A stretch of 61,840 nucleotides of DNA from an uncultured Ectothiorhodospiraceae bacterium. Its GTDB lineage: Bacteria > Pseudomonadota > Gammaproteobacteria > UBA9214. Shown piece by piece: positions 47,302-54,426 of this stretch (position 1 is its first letter; each line of letters opens with the position of its first letter). The translations under genes were made by a program, and so were the position numbers. Below the pieces are notes generated by a model. It worked only from the letters and a program-made list of their open reading frames with translations, was not told where the DNA came from and made no database searches. The stretch lies in assembly GCA_947258545.1 (NCBI GenBank), contig CAMYJI010000034.1, forward strand, positions 1 to 61,840, written 5' to 3'.

Positions 47302-49890
47302 TCAGTAGTGCTGGGCACGCGTGCCCAATAAATCGGCTTTATCGTGCAGGGCCTTGAGAGCATCAGTCAGGTTGTGGCGTATGGTGCGCAATTGTGCGAC
47401 GCCATTGGCAGAAAAATCATCTTTGCTGATGTTCTGGTTGTATAGGCACAGCTGTGCCAACTTGCTCAGGCCAAGGTATAAGGCACATCCTTTCAACGCA
47501 TGTGCGGCATCCCGAAATGCTGACCAGTCATGATTCGCCACTGAGGATTCGAGGCACTGGAAGTCCCTGTTTGCATCGGTTTCGAAATTTTTAATCATCT
47601 CCAGAATGAATTCAGGGCTGCCGCCCGAGAGCTGGCTCAGTTCCTCGAATTGTTTATCATCGATAGTCGGCAATTCATCTCCATCCATTGCCTTGCGAAT
47701 GCGTTCAGCTGCGAATTCTTTGGAAGTCTCCTTGTTCGTTTTGTTTAGTTTTACAAGGGTGTTTTGCAGCATCTTCAGTGACACAGGCTTGGTCAGAAAC
47801 AGTTCTATGCCGGCCTCTCTGCATGCTGTACGGCATTCATCCGTAGCATCAGCTGTCAGTATGACAAAATTTACATTATGTGTGCCACCATGTGCGAGGC
47901 TATAGGCCTGGTAGGTCTCTATTCCTCCCAGACCTGGCATATTCTTGTCGAGAAGCACGACGTCATAATCTGTCTGCTCCAGTGCGTTGAGGACCTCTTC
48001 TCCGCCTGACACGGTGGTGCACGCATGCCCCATCTTTTCGAGCATCCGTTTTACGACAATTCGGTTTGTTGCGTTGTCATCGGCGACAAGAATATTGAGA
48101 GTCTTTGTGACACTTTGTCCATTGGACTGGCGCCTGACAATGTGCAGGACATCATCCTCTGTGCTGTATCTTGAATAACAGGCATGCAAGGTGTTGAAAA
48201 AAATTTGTTTATCGGTATCGTCGCTGAGTTTGTACAGGTGCTGATGTTCCATCCCAGTTATTTCTGGAGGGTATTGGTCCGAGTTCATCAGCACAACGGG
48301 TGTTGCTGAAGCAGAGATTTTTCGGACCATATTGGTTAACAGATCACTTAATTCATTGCTGTATGGTATGTCATCGATCACAAGCGCGTCGTAGGTAGAC
48401 TCATCTGTACCAGTATGTAAACAGGTAACAGCCTGATCTATGGATGTGACGGTTTCAAAGGGTATCTTCCAAGCGCGCAGAAGATCCACGGTTTCGCTGT
48501 TATTGTCTGCGTCGCGACTCAGATAGAGCACCTTGCATTCACAGGACCATGATTGATTGTTAATTTCGCCCTCGGCACTGGCAATTTCGAATGGAATATC
48601 AAACCAGAAGGTGGTTCCGACCTTTGGGGTGCTTTGGATGCCGATTTTTCCTCCCATCAGTTCGACCAGGTTCTTACATATCGTGATACCGAGGCCTGTT
48701 CCGCCAAAATTTCTCGAAACGCTGCTGTCGGCCTGTGTGAAAGGTTCAAAGATGGCATCGATTCGGTCAGGATCAATGCCAATGCCTGTGTCAATAATTT
48801 CGAATCTTACCAGGACCTGTTGGTCGTCAAACTCAAGTGGGTGAACTTGTACGGTGACAAAACCCTTTTTAGTGAATTTGATTGCATTGCCCACCAGATT
48901 GATAATGATTTGCCGTAATTTGTGTGGATCACCCTGTAGGAGATAGGGCGTCTTTGGATCCAGGCTCTCGTTCAACTTTATCTGCTTGCTGTCTACCTGT
49001 GTTTTGAATATTCGCAGGGTGGTGTTGATCAGTGCATAAAGATCGAATTTAATGTGCTCAATCGTCAGCTGCCCTGCCTCGATTTTTGACAGGTCTAGGA
49101 TTTCATTGATCTGTCTGGCCAGTGTATTCCCGGAGGCATGAATGATATCTACGCATTCCTTGTCTTCGGGCTCAAGTGGTCTTAGCCCGAGTAGTTCTGT
49201 CATGCCAAGGATTCCGTTCAGTGGTGTTCTGATTTCATGAGACATACTCGATAGAAAGTCGCTCTTGGCACGGTTGGCGTCATTTGCACGCTGTCGTGCC
49301 TCATTGAGGCGACGAATTAGTAATGCAGAATAAGCGGGAATAACTAGTAGTGTTATGGCTAGGCCTATTGCAAGCCCCCTATGCGTATCCCAATATGGCG
49401 TAGAAAAAACAACAGCCCCGAAGCCTACAAGTGATGCTGCACCTGAAAGATAGAGGTATTTTTCACCGTATCGAAAACCGTTCCCAAGTGTCACCCATAG
49501 AAATACTCCATACCATGGTGCACCCATATGCCCTGTTAGGTACATTCCGAAACTTAATGCGCCAGTATCCCCGCAAATACCAATAATTCGTCTAACTGCG
49601 GAAGGTTGGGACCACGCCAAAGTTGATATAAAAAGTAGAATTGCAAATACAAGGAAAGAAAGAATGAACCATGTTCCTTTCTCCCAAAGTTGGGTATCAT
49701 TTTCTGCAGTTGGCCCATTGATTAATAGATAACTTAAGAACATTATTGGAATGAAGATACGTAGTGCGCCTTGTTCCTGGTCAGGAGTTCCGGACCAGCC
49801 AATCATTACTGATAGCTTCTTTGCTATAGACCCGTAAGGGCCATTATTGACATCGGTAGGCATTTGTAATGTATCTTCAACGGTTCGCAC
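47302..49890 (-). CDS. rpfC: DSF sensor, RpfC-type hybrid histidine kinase with extra receiver-like domain
   Basis: An 862-residue inner-membrane hybrid kinase. The N-terminal sensor has about five to six spans (residues 43-190) and shares the RpfC pattern RYG after WVTLGNGFR and the IGLAITLLVIPAYSALLIRR end. HisKA is at about 205-275 (SHEIRTPLNG, His218). HATPase is at 315-435 (N-box Asn335, DTGIG, GGTGLGI). A degenerate receiver-like domain covers about 450-575. A true receiver is at 597-712 (Asp604/605, Asp648, Lys701), and Hpt is at 745-850 (HALKG, His797). Xanthomonas RpfC (726 residues) lacks the middle domain. The start is GTG 49890; ATG 49863 is an alternative. Confidence 0.87.
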   Translation of the reverse strand: MRTVEDTLQMPTDVNNGPYGSIAKKLSVMIGWSGTPDQEQGALRIFIPIMFLSYLLINGPTAENDTQLWEKGTWFILSFLVFAILLFISTLAWSQPSAVRRIIGICGDTGALSFGMYLTGHMGAPWYGVFLWVTLGNGFRYGEKYLYLSGAASLVGFGAVVFSTPYWDTHRGLAIGLAITLLVIPAYSALLIRRLNEARQRANDANRAKSDFLSSMSHEIRTPLNGILGMTELLGLRPLEPEDKECVDIIHASGNTLARQINEILDLSKIEAGQLTIEHIKFDLYALINTTLRIFKTQVDSKQIKLNESLDPKTPYLLQGDPHKLRQIIINLVGNAIKFTKKGFVTVQVHPLEFDDQQVLVRFEIIDTGIGIDPDRIDAIFEPFTQADSSVSRNFGGTGLGITICKNLVELMGGKIGIQSTPKVGTTFWFDIPFEIASAEGEINNQSWSCECKVLYLSRDADNNSETVDLLRAWKIPFETVTSIDQAVTCLHTGTDESTYDALVIDDIPYSNELSDLLTNMVRKISASATPVVLMNSDQYPPEITGMEHQHLYKLSDDTDKQIFFNTLHACYSRYSTEDDVLHIVRRQSNGQSVTKTLNILVADDNATNRIVVKRMLEKMGHACTTVSGGEEVLNALEQTDYDVVLLDKNMPGLGGIETYQAYSLAHGGTHNVNFVILTADATDECRTACREAGIELFLTKPVSLKMLQNTLVKLNKTNKETSKEFAAERIRKAMDGDELPTIDDKQFEELSQLSGGSPEFILEMIKNFETDANRDFQCLESSVANHDWSAFRDAAHALKGCALYLGLSKLAQLCLYNQNISKDDFSANGVAQLRTIRHNLTDALKALHDKADLLGTRAQHY

Positions 49891-49930
49891 GTACTGTGGT
49901 AGATAACGGTATATATATCGGCCATTTTTA

Positions 49931-49936
49931 TATAAT
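49931..49936 (+). promoter_or_regulatory. -10 box in the AT-rich divergent region rpfC/ACP
   Basis: The 79 bp between the rpfC and ACP start codons is almost all A/T. A perfect TATAAT at 49931 is placed to drive the ACP-ketosynthase pair, without a recognisable -35. TATATA on the other strand could serve rpfC. Possible shared control region. Confidence 0.35.
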
Positions 49937-49969
49937 TCTTTAGTTTCTATTAGGTTATTGAGGTATCTG

Positions 49970-50203
49970 ATGGTTAAAACAGCTGTTATTGAAGTAATTG
50001 CTAACCAAACTAGTCGCCAGACAGATACGATCTCTCTGGAGTCAGAGCTTAAGGCTCTTGGAATTGATTCTCTTGGTGCGATAACGATCCTTTATGAGCT
50101 AGAGGAACGGTTCAATATTGAAATATCAAATGAAGTCATTGAATCCATTGATAATGTTCGCGACATAGTTAATCATCTCGAACTTGTACTGGAAAGTCGC
50201 TAG
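49970..50203 (+). CDS. dedicated acyl carrier protein (NodF-like)
   Basis: A 77-residue ACP. The phosphopantetheine attachment Ser34 lies in ALGIDSLGAITILYELEERF; GIDSLG rather than the GADSLD/GADSLDTV of housekeeping AcpP resembles NodF-type carriers. Helix III/IV sequence follows (ESIDNVRDIVNHL). ATG 49970 has GAGGT 6 bp upstream. The gene is distinctly AT-rich. The ketosynthase starts 5 bp after its stop, so the two work together. Housekeeping acpP would be in the fab cluster, not in this window. Activation could be by AcpS (23847). Confidence 0.88.
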   Translation: MVKTAVIEVIANQTSRQTDTISLESELKALGIDSLGAITILYELEERFNIEISNEVIESIDNVRDIVNHLELVLESR

Positions 50204-50208
50204 GAAAT

Positions 50209-51423
50209 ATGCCAATAAAGGCGGTTATCACCGGTCTTGGTTGTGTCAGCGGTCTCGGTATGAATATCCCGGATTTCTGGGCTGCCTTGCGTGAAGGGCG
50301 ATCTGCAATCGCACCATTAGCGGATATTGATGAGGGTGTAAAAATAAGGCTGGGGGCCGCAGTCAATGGATTCCAGCCAGAGGGCTACTTCACCCCGAAC
50401 GAATTGCCATTGCTTGACCGGTTTTCGCAATTTGCCGTACTGGCAGCACGTGAAGCAGTGCATGACGCCGGCCTGAATGGTTTCAAGGATTGCCTGGCTG
50501 AGGCCGCGGCGATTATCGGCACCGGGTGCGGAGGCAAGCAAACTGACGAAGACACCTATGCACGGTTATACAAAGAAGCCCGCTCGCGCGCTCACCCAAT
50601 GACCATCCCAAAGGGTATGCCCAGTGCAGCGGCCAGTATGGTCAGCATGCACCTGGGTATAAAAGGGCCTGTTTTCTCTGTTGCCAGTGCCTGCGCGTCA
50701 GCAGCCCATGCGATTTGCCAAGGCCGAATGATGATCCTGTCGGGACTGGCTGATATCGCGCTTGTCGGTGGGACAGATGCGCCTTTTACCTATGGCCTAT
50801 TAAAGGCCTGGGAGGCATTAAGGGTCGTCTCAAACGACACCTGCCGGCCGTTTTCCAGTGATCGATCGGGCATGGTGCTCGGAGAAGGTGCCGGTATGGT
50901 GGTGATTGAGTCCCTGGAACATGCTGCTCGACGTGGTGCACGTATTTATGCTGAACTCTCAGGGTGCGGGTTGTCTTCAGATGCAGGACATATTACTCGT
51001 CCGGATGTCGACGGAATATCCCTTGCTATAAACCGTGCAATTCAGGATGCCGGATTTGTGCCTGAGTCAGTAGACTATATAAACGCGCATGGAACTGGGA
51101 CGATTGCGAATGATCTTGCAGAAACGAAGGCATTGCGCCAGGTGTTTGGTAGCCATGCTGACGATTTGGCAGTTACATCAACTAAGTCAATGCATGGTCA
51201 TGCACTGGGTGCATCCAGTTCGCTCGAGCTGATTGCCACAGTGCTGGCTATTCACAATAGTATTGTCCCACCAACAGCAAATTTTACCGAAGCCGGTGAC
51301 GGGTGTGATCTTGACTATGTGCCAAACAGGGCAAGAGAACAGGAAATTGACGCTGCACTTTCCAGCTCTTTTGCTTTCGGCGGCCTTAATGCGGTACTCG
51401 CATTACAGGCCTGGCATGGTTGA
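50209..51423 (+). CDS. beta-ketoacyl-ACP synthase, NodE-like
   Basis: A 404-residue condensing enzyme of the KAS II class. The Cys-His-His triad is Cys162 (SVASACASAAHAI), His294 (NAHGTGT) and His331 (TSTKSMHGHALGA). Beyond the triad it shares long blocks that I recall from rhizobial NodE: PKGMPSAAA, GPVFSV-SACAS, WEALRVVSNDTCRPFS, SDRSGMVLGEGAGMVV and PPTANFTEAGDGCDLDYVPN. NodE works with NodF to make special polyunsaturated chains. Here the partner is the ACP just upstream and the likely product is the acyl chain used by RpfF. Alternatives are a FabF paralogue or aryl-polyene-type ketosynthase, but no such cluster is present. Confidence 0.88.
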   Translation: MPIKAVITGLGCVSGLGMNIPDFWAALREGRSAIAPLADIDEGVKIRLGAAVNGFQPEGYFTPNELPLLDRFSQFAVLAAREAVHDAGLNGFKDCLAEAAAIIGTGCGGKQTDEDTYARLYKEARSRAHPMTIPKGMPSAAASMVSMHLGIKGPVFSVASACASAAHAICQGRMMILSGLADIALVGGTDAPFTYGLLKAWEALRVVSNDTCRPFSSDRSGMVLGEGAGMVVIESLEHAARRGARIYAELSGCGLSSDAGHITRPDVDGISLAINRAIQDAGFVPESVDYINAHGTGTIANDLAETKALRQVFGSHADDLAVTSTKSMHGHALGASSSLELIATVLAIHNSIVPPTANFTEAGDGCDLDYVPNRAREQEIDAALSSSFAFGGLNAVLALQAWHG

Positions 51424-51428
51424 GGCGT

Positions 51429-52499
51429 TTAATTTCGGGCCCTGAATAGATAGTGGCTATTACCATAGAAATTTCCATCCAATGGCGCAAATACTGCCTT
51501 ACACAGTGAAAAGTAGTTGTTCCAGTGTGCAATGTCGCCAGTATCGAAGGCGTTGTCATACAGAAAAGGTATTTTATCCCAAAAACGCTGGTGCCATTCA
51601 TCAAGTGTTCGCCAGTAATTAAGGCCATTGACAAACCAGTGGCCAACCAGATCGAAGTGTTCGGTATGGCGAGCAAACTCATCATGGGGCCATACGCGTC
51701 CACCAGGAAAATATGTGCCGATACGAGTTCTTGTTGGGTCCAGGAATTGTGGAATGACATTTCGCGACGTGATGAAGTGATGGAATGTTTTTCCTTTAGA
51801 AGTTAACAACCCCGCAATTCTTCTAAGGATAGCGCTCATGTTCCGTACTTGTTCAAATACTGCAACAGAAATAACAAGGTTATAGGGTTTTTCACCTAAA
51901 GTGTTTAAAGGTAACTGATCAAATGCTCCTTCTATCAATGTGAATCGTCCGCTCCCCAGTGGATCGTGGGTGTCTTTCATGCGCTGTTTTAGATAGGCAA
52001 CCTGAACCTTGCTGGGTGTTATTCCGACAATCTCCAGGTTCGGGTACCTTTCAAGAAGGTAGGTTTCAAGTGAGCCAAATCCGCAGCCGATATTGAAAAC
52101 ACGCTCGTTGCCTTCAATCTGCGCGCGCTCGGCTATCAGGTCGAATTTCGCCTTTTGTGCTTCTTCAAGAGTGGTGTTTGATTTCCGAATACTAAAGGGA
52201 GTGTCGCCATAATAGGCCATCGAATAGGCGTGGTAGGCTGTATCCAGAAAACTTTTGAAGAAATTCAGGTCTTCATCGTAGTGGCGATCCATCAACGATT
52301 CGGTGTCTTCCATGATTGGCCCTGCATCGGTTGAGATGCCAAGTTCATGTAGTGAGACCGGGTTGTCTGTATAGCGCTGATACTCTCTTGTGAAAAACCG
52401 CGTTAACCGGTCCTCGTAGAGATGGAGTTCGTTACTTGAGGGGCCGTGGATACCAGCCTGCGCGAGTGTTTTTTCGATTAACTCCGAATTTATTTCCAT
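51429..52499 (-). CDS. divergent cyclopropane-fatty-acid-synthase-like methyltransferase
   Basis: A 356-residue SAM-dependent methyltransferase of the CFA synthase/mycolic acid methyltransferase group. HYDEDLNFFKSFLDTAYHAY (about 73-92) matches the lipid-substrate segment. The SAM loop is VFNIGCGFGSLETYLLERYP (134-153), then VGITPSKVQ, SVAVFEQVRNM (Glu216) and FHHFIT (His241). The position that is Cys139 in E. coli CFA is Met94 (AYSMAYY). Family members use cis double bonds of acyl chains as substrate. It is convergent with the ketosynthase gene, 5 bp apart. I infer signal tailoring or membrane modification tied to the DSF system. Start ATG 52499. Confidence 0.82.
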   Translation of the reverse strand: MEINSELIEKTLAQAGIHGPSSNELHLYEDRLTRFFTREYQRYTDNPVSLHELGISTDAGPIMEDTESLMDRHYDEDLNFFKSFLDTAYHAYSMAYYGDTPFSIRKSNTTLEEAQKAKFDLIAERAQIEGNERVFNIGCGFGSLETYLLERYPNLEIVGITPSKVQVAYLKQRMKDTHDPLGSGRFTLIEGAFDQLPLNTLGEKPYNLVISVAVFEQVRNMSAILRRIAGLLTSKGKTFHHFITSRNVIPQFLDPTRTRIGTYFPGGRVWPHDEFARHTEHFDLVGHWFVNGLNYWRTLDEWHQRFWDKIPFLYDNAFDTGDIAHWNNYFSLCKAVFAPLDGNFYGNSHYLFRARN

Positions 52500-52607
52500 C
52501 ACGATAGTATACGGGAGGCACTGGTTTGAGTCTCGAATTCTTGTTTCTCAGGATGCCAATTAATAGGGCAGTGACTATAGGCAGGTTCGTAACCCTAAAA
52601 CATCGGA

Positions 52608-53666
52608 TCATTGCCTATGGCTTGATTTTATATCCGAGAGCATGCCCTGTATTTTCATGACGGTGTCCAGCTGGGTCTTGAACGCGTCATAGCACTCCGG
52701 GTCAAAATGCAGGCCACATTGTTTTTCCATGTAATCAAGGGCTTCCTGCATGGACCAGGCGTGTTTGTAGGGGCGCTCCGAGACGAGGGCGTCATAGACG
52801 TCTGCCACGGCGACGATTCTTGCCGGTAGCGGGATTTCCTCGCCCTTCAGCCCCTGTGGATATCCAGTGCCATTAAACTTCTCATGGTGGCTAAGTGCGA
52901 TCACCGCACCCATTTGCAGAAATTTGGAGGGGCTATCCTTCAGTATTTCGTGGCCGATCGTGGTGTGCCGCTTCATGATTTCAAATTCTTCTGTGTTCAG
53001 TCTTCCCGGTTTCAGTAATATGTCGTCCCTGATACCGATCTTACCGATGTCATGCATCGGTGCTGCCATTTCAATGACATCAGCTTCCTCGGACGTGAAT
53101 CCCATGTGTTCTGCGATGACCCGGGCAAACTTGGCCATGCGTACCACATGGTTGCCGGTTTCTTCGTCTCTGTATTCGCCTGCCTTGGCCAGGCGGAGCA
53201 GGGTCTCCCTTTCGCGTAGACGAATCTCGCTGGTGGCCTCGGCAACACGACGTTCCAGCCAGTGTGATCTATCCGCGATAATCTTGTATTGCTGGTGCTG
53301 GGTCAGCAGGTTCCGGCAACGGGCCCGGCACTCGATATGGTCGACAGGCTTCATCAGGAAGTCGGTGGCGCCGACCTCGAGCGCCTCATAACGAATATTC
53401 CTGTCTTCCATGGAGGTCACCATGATGATCGGGACGTGTTCACATGCGGTGTTAGTCCTGAACTTCCGGATGAACTCTATGCCGCTCATTTCCGGCATCA
53501 TGTAATCCGTGAGTATCAGGTCCACCTGATTCCTTATTGACCAGTCCAGTGCCTCGAGTGGATTGGCAAACGACTGTATATCCGGTTCACCCTCGATTGA
53601 ACTCACCAGATGGACCAGTATTTGCCGGCTGGTTAATTGATCATCAATGACTACAATCGTGGCCAT
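52608..53666 (-). CDS. rpfG: RpfG-type response regulator with HD-GYP c-di-GMP phosphodiesterase
   Basis: A 352-residue two-domain regulator. The receiver is at 3-120 (VVIDDQ; phospho-acceptor Asp54 in LILTDYMMPEMSG; Lys106 in MKPVD). A coiled linker follows, then the HD-GYP domain at 155-345 with His205-Asp206 (APMHDIGKIGI) and SHHEKFNGTGYPQGLKG (GYP at 268-270), all metal ligands kept. It would degrade c-di-GMP when phosphorylated by RpfC. ATG 53666 (MATIVVIDD) is preferred to the open-frame start at 53681. Same strand as rpfC but separated from it by the lipid genes. Confidence 0.9.
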   Translation of the reverse strand: MATIVVIDDQLTSRQILVHLVSSIEGEPDIQSFANPLEALDWSIRNQVDLILTDYMMPEMSGIEFIRKFRTNTACEHVPIIMVTSMEDRNIRYEALEVGATDFLMKPVDHIECRARCRNLLTQHQQYKIIADRSHWLERRVAEATSEIRLRERETLLRLAKAGEYRDEETGNHVVRMAKFARVIAEHMGFTSEEADVIEMAAPMHDIGKIGIRDDILLKPGRLNTEEFEIMKRHTTIGHEILKDSPSKFLQMGAVIALSHHEKFNGTGYPQGLKGEEIPLPARIVAVADVYDALVSERPYKHAWSMQEALDYMEKQCGLHFDPECYDAFKTQLDTVMKIQGMLSDIKSSHRQ

Positions 53667-54009
53667 GTGGCTTCTCTGCACTCTCCGGAATGTTCAAACA
53701 AAAAACCATAAAATCCACACCTCCCGCGCATGTACAATCTTCAGGTGGTATGTGATCTAGGCCGCATAACTGCCTGATATACATAGCCAAGCTTGGCTCT
53801 GCATTTGCATGAATATATATCGGCAATTGCTTGAAAAAATTAAGACTTTTGTCGGCAGGCAGCCTGATGATTAATGCCGGCTGTGCCTGGATATGCCCTG
53901 GGCAAAAGGTGCTTAAGGTAGTGCGGCAGTAAAGCTAGACCCGGTCAAAAGCTCGATTGCATGCCGGGAAGAGGTGGCTACAATACCGCCTACTTATTGA
54001 CAGAGACTG
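53667..54009. other. 343-bp region without a gene
   Basis: Upstream of rpfG and of the DUF2970 gene, which diverge from it. I see no ORF with support, no clear inverted repeat and no riboswitch-like fold by eye. It should contain the rpfG promoter. A short AT-rich run at 53695-53715 (CAAAAAACCATAAAATCC on the plus strand) is the only compositional feature. Confidence 0.5.
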
Positions 54010-54237
54010 ATGATGGGCACTGAAAACAAGAACCAGCCACGGGCGCCTTCGTTACTAAAGGTGCTGGGCAGTGTATTGGCCAGCATGTTCGGCGTCCAAA
54101 GCTCGCGCAAGCGGGAAGAGGACTTCTCTCACGGCAAGCCGTCCCACTACATCATCGTAGGGCTGTTCGTGACAGTGATTTTCATCCTGTCCATCTGGGG
54201 GGTGGTAAAACTCGTGATGAGACTGGCAGGCATCTAG
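54010..54237 (+). CDS. DUF2970 small membrane protein
   Basis: A 75-residue protein (74 if the second ATG at 54013 is used) of the DUF2970 family. Soluble N-terminal part APSLLKVLGSVLASMFGVQS, the conserved HGKPSHYIIVGL, then one membrane span ending GVVKLVMRLAGI. Function unknown. The TAG stop codon is formed by the left end of the second TAGCCCGCAT element. Confidence 0.85.
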   Translation: MMGTENKNQPRAPSLLKVLGSVLASMFGVQSSRKREEDFSHGKPSHYIIVGLFVTVIFILSIWGVVKLVMRLAGI

Positions 54238-54364
54238 CCCGCATATCTCACCGGATGGCGGTTGAACCACAGAAGGTACTGATGTCAAGAGCAGAGTGCA
54301 GTGCGGCGTACAGACACACGAGTCCAGAACTCGCATCCGGGATCCCGGTGAGAAATGCGGGCTG
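54235..54364. repeat. 130-bp MITE-like element (TAGCCCGCAT family), copy 2
   Basis: Left end TAGCCCGCATATCTCACCGG at 54235, right end CCGGTGAGAAATGCGGGCTG ending at 54364, where the outer A has changed to G. The interior shares GGCGGT, AAGGTA and AGAGTGCAG with the copy at 21226. Again the left end provides the stop codon of the preceding gene. No transposase inside. Confidence 0.8.
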
Positions 54365-54426
54365 GAGCCAGGGCGGAGTCCGTTATCCCGGCTTAAACCA
54401 CATTGGGATGTGACCCGGCCGGCTGC

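Noticed and set aside
53667..54009. c-di-GMP riboswitch upstream of rpfG
   Set aside because: Considered because of the HD-GYP gene, but I found none of the conserved riboswitch core bases or paired stems by eye.
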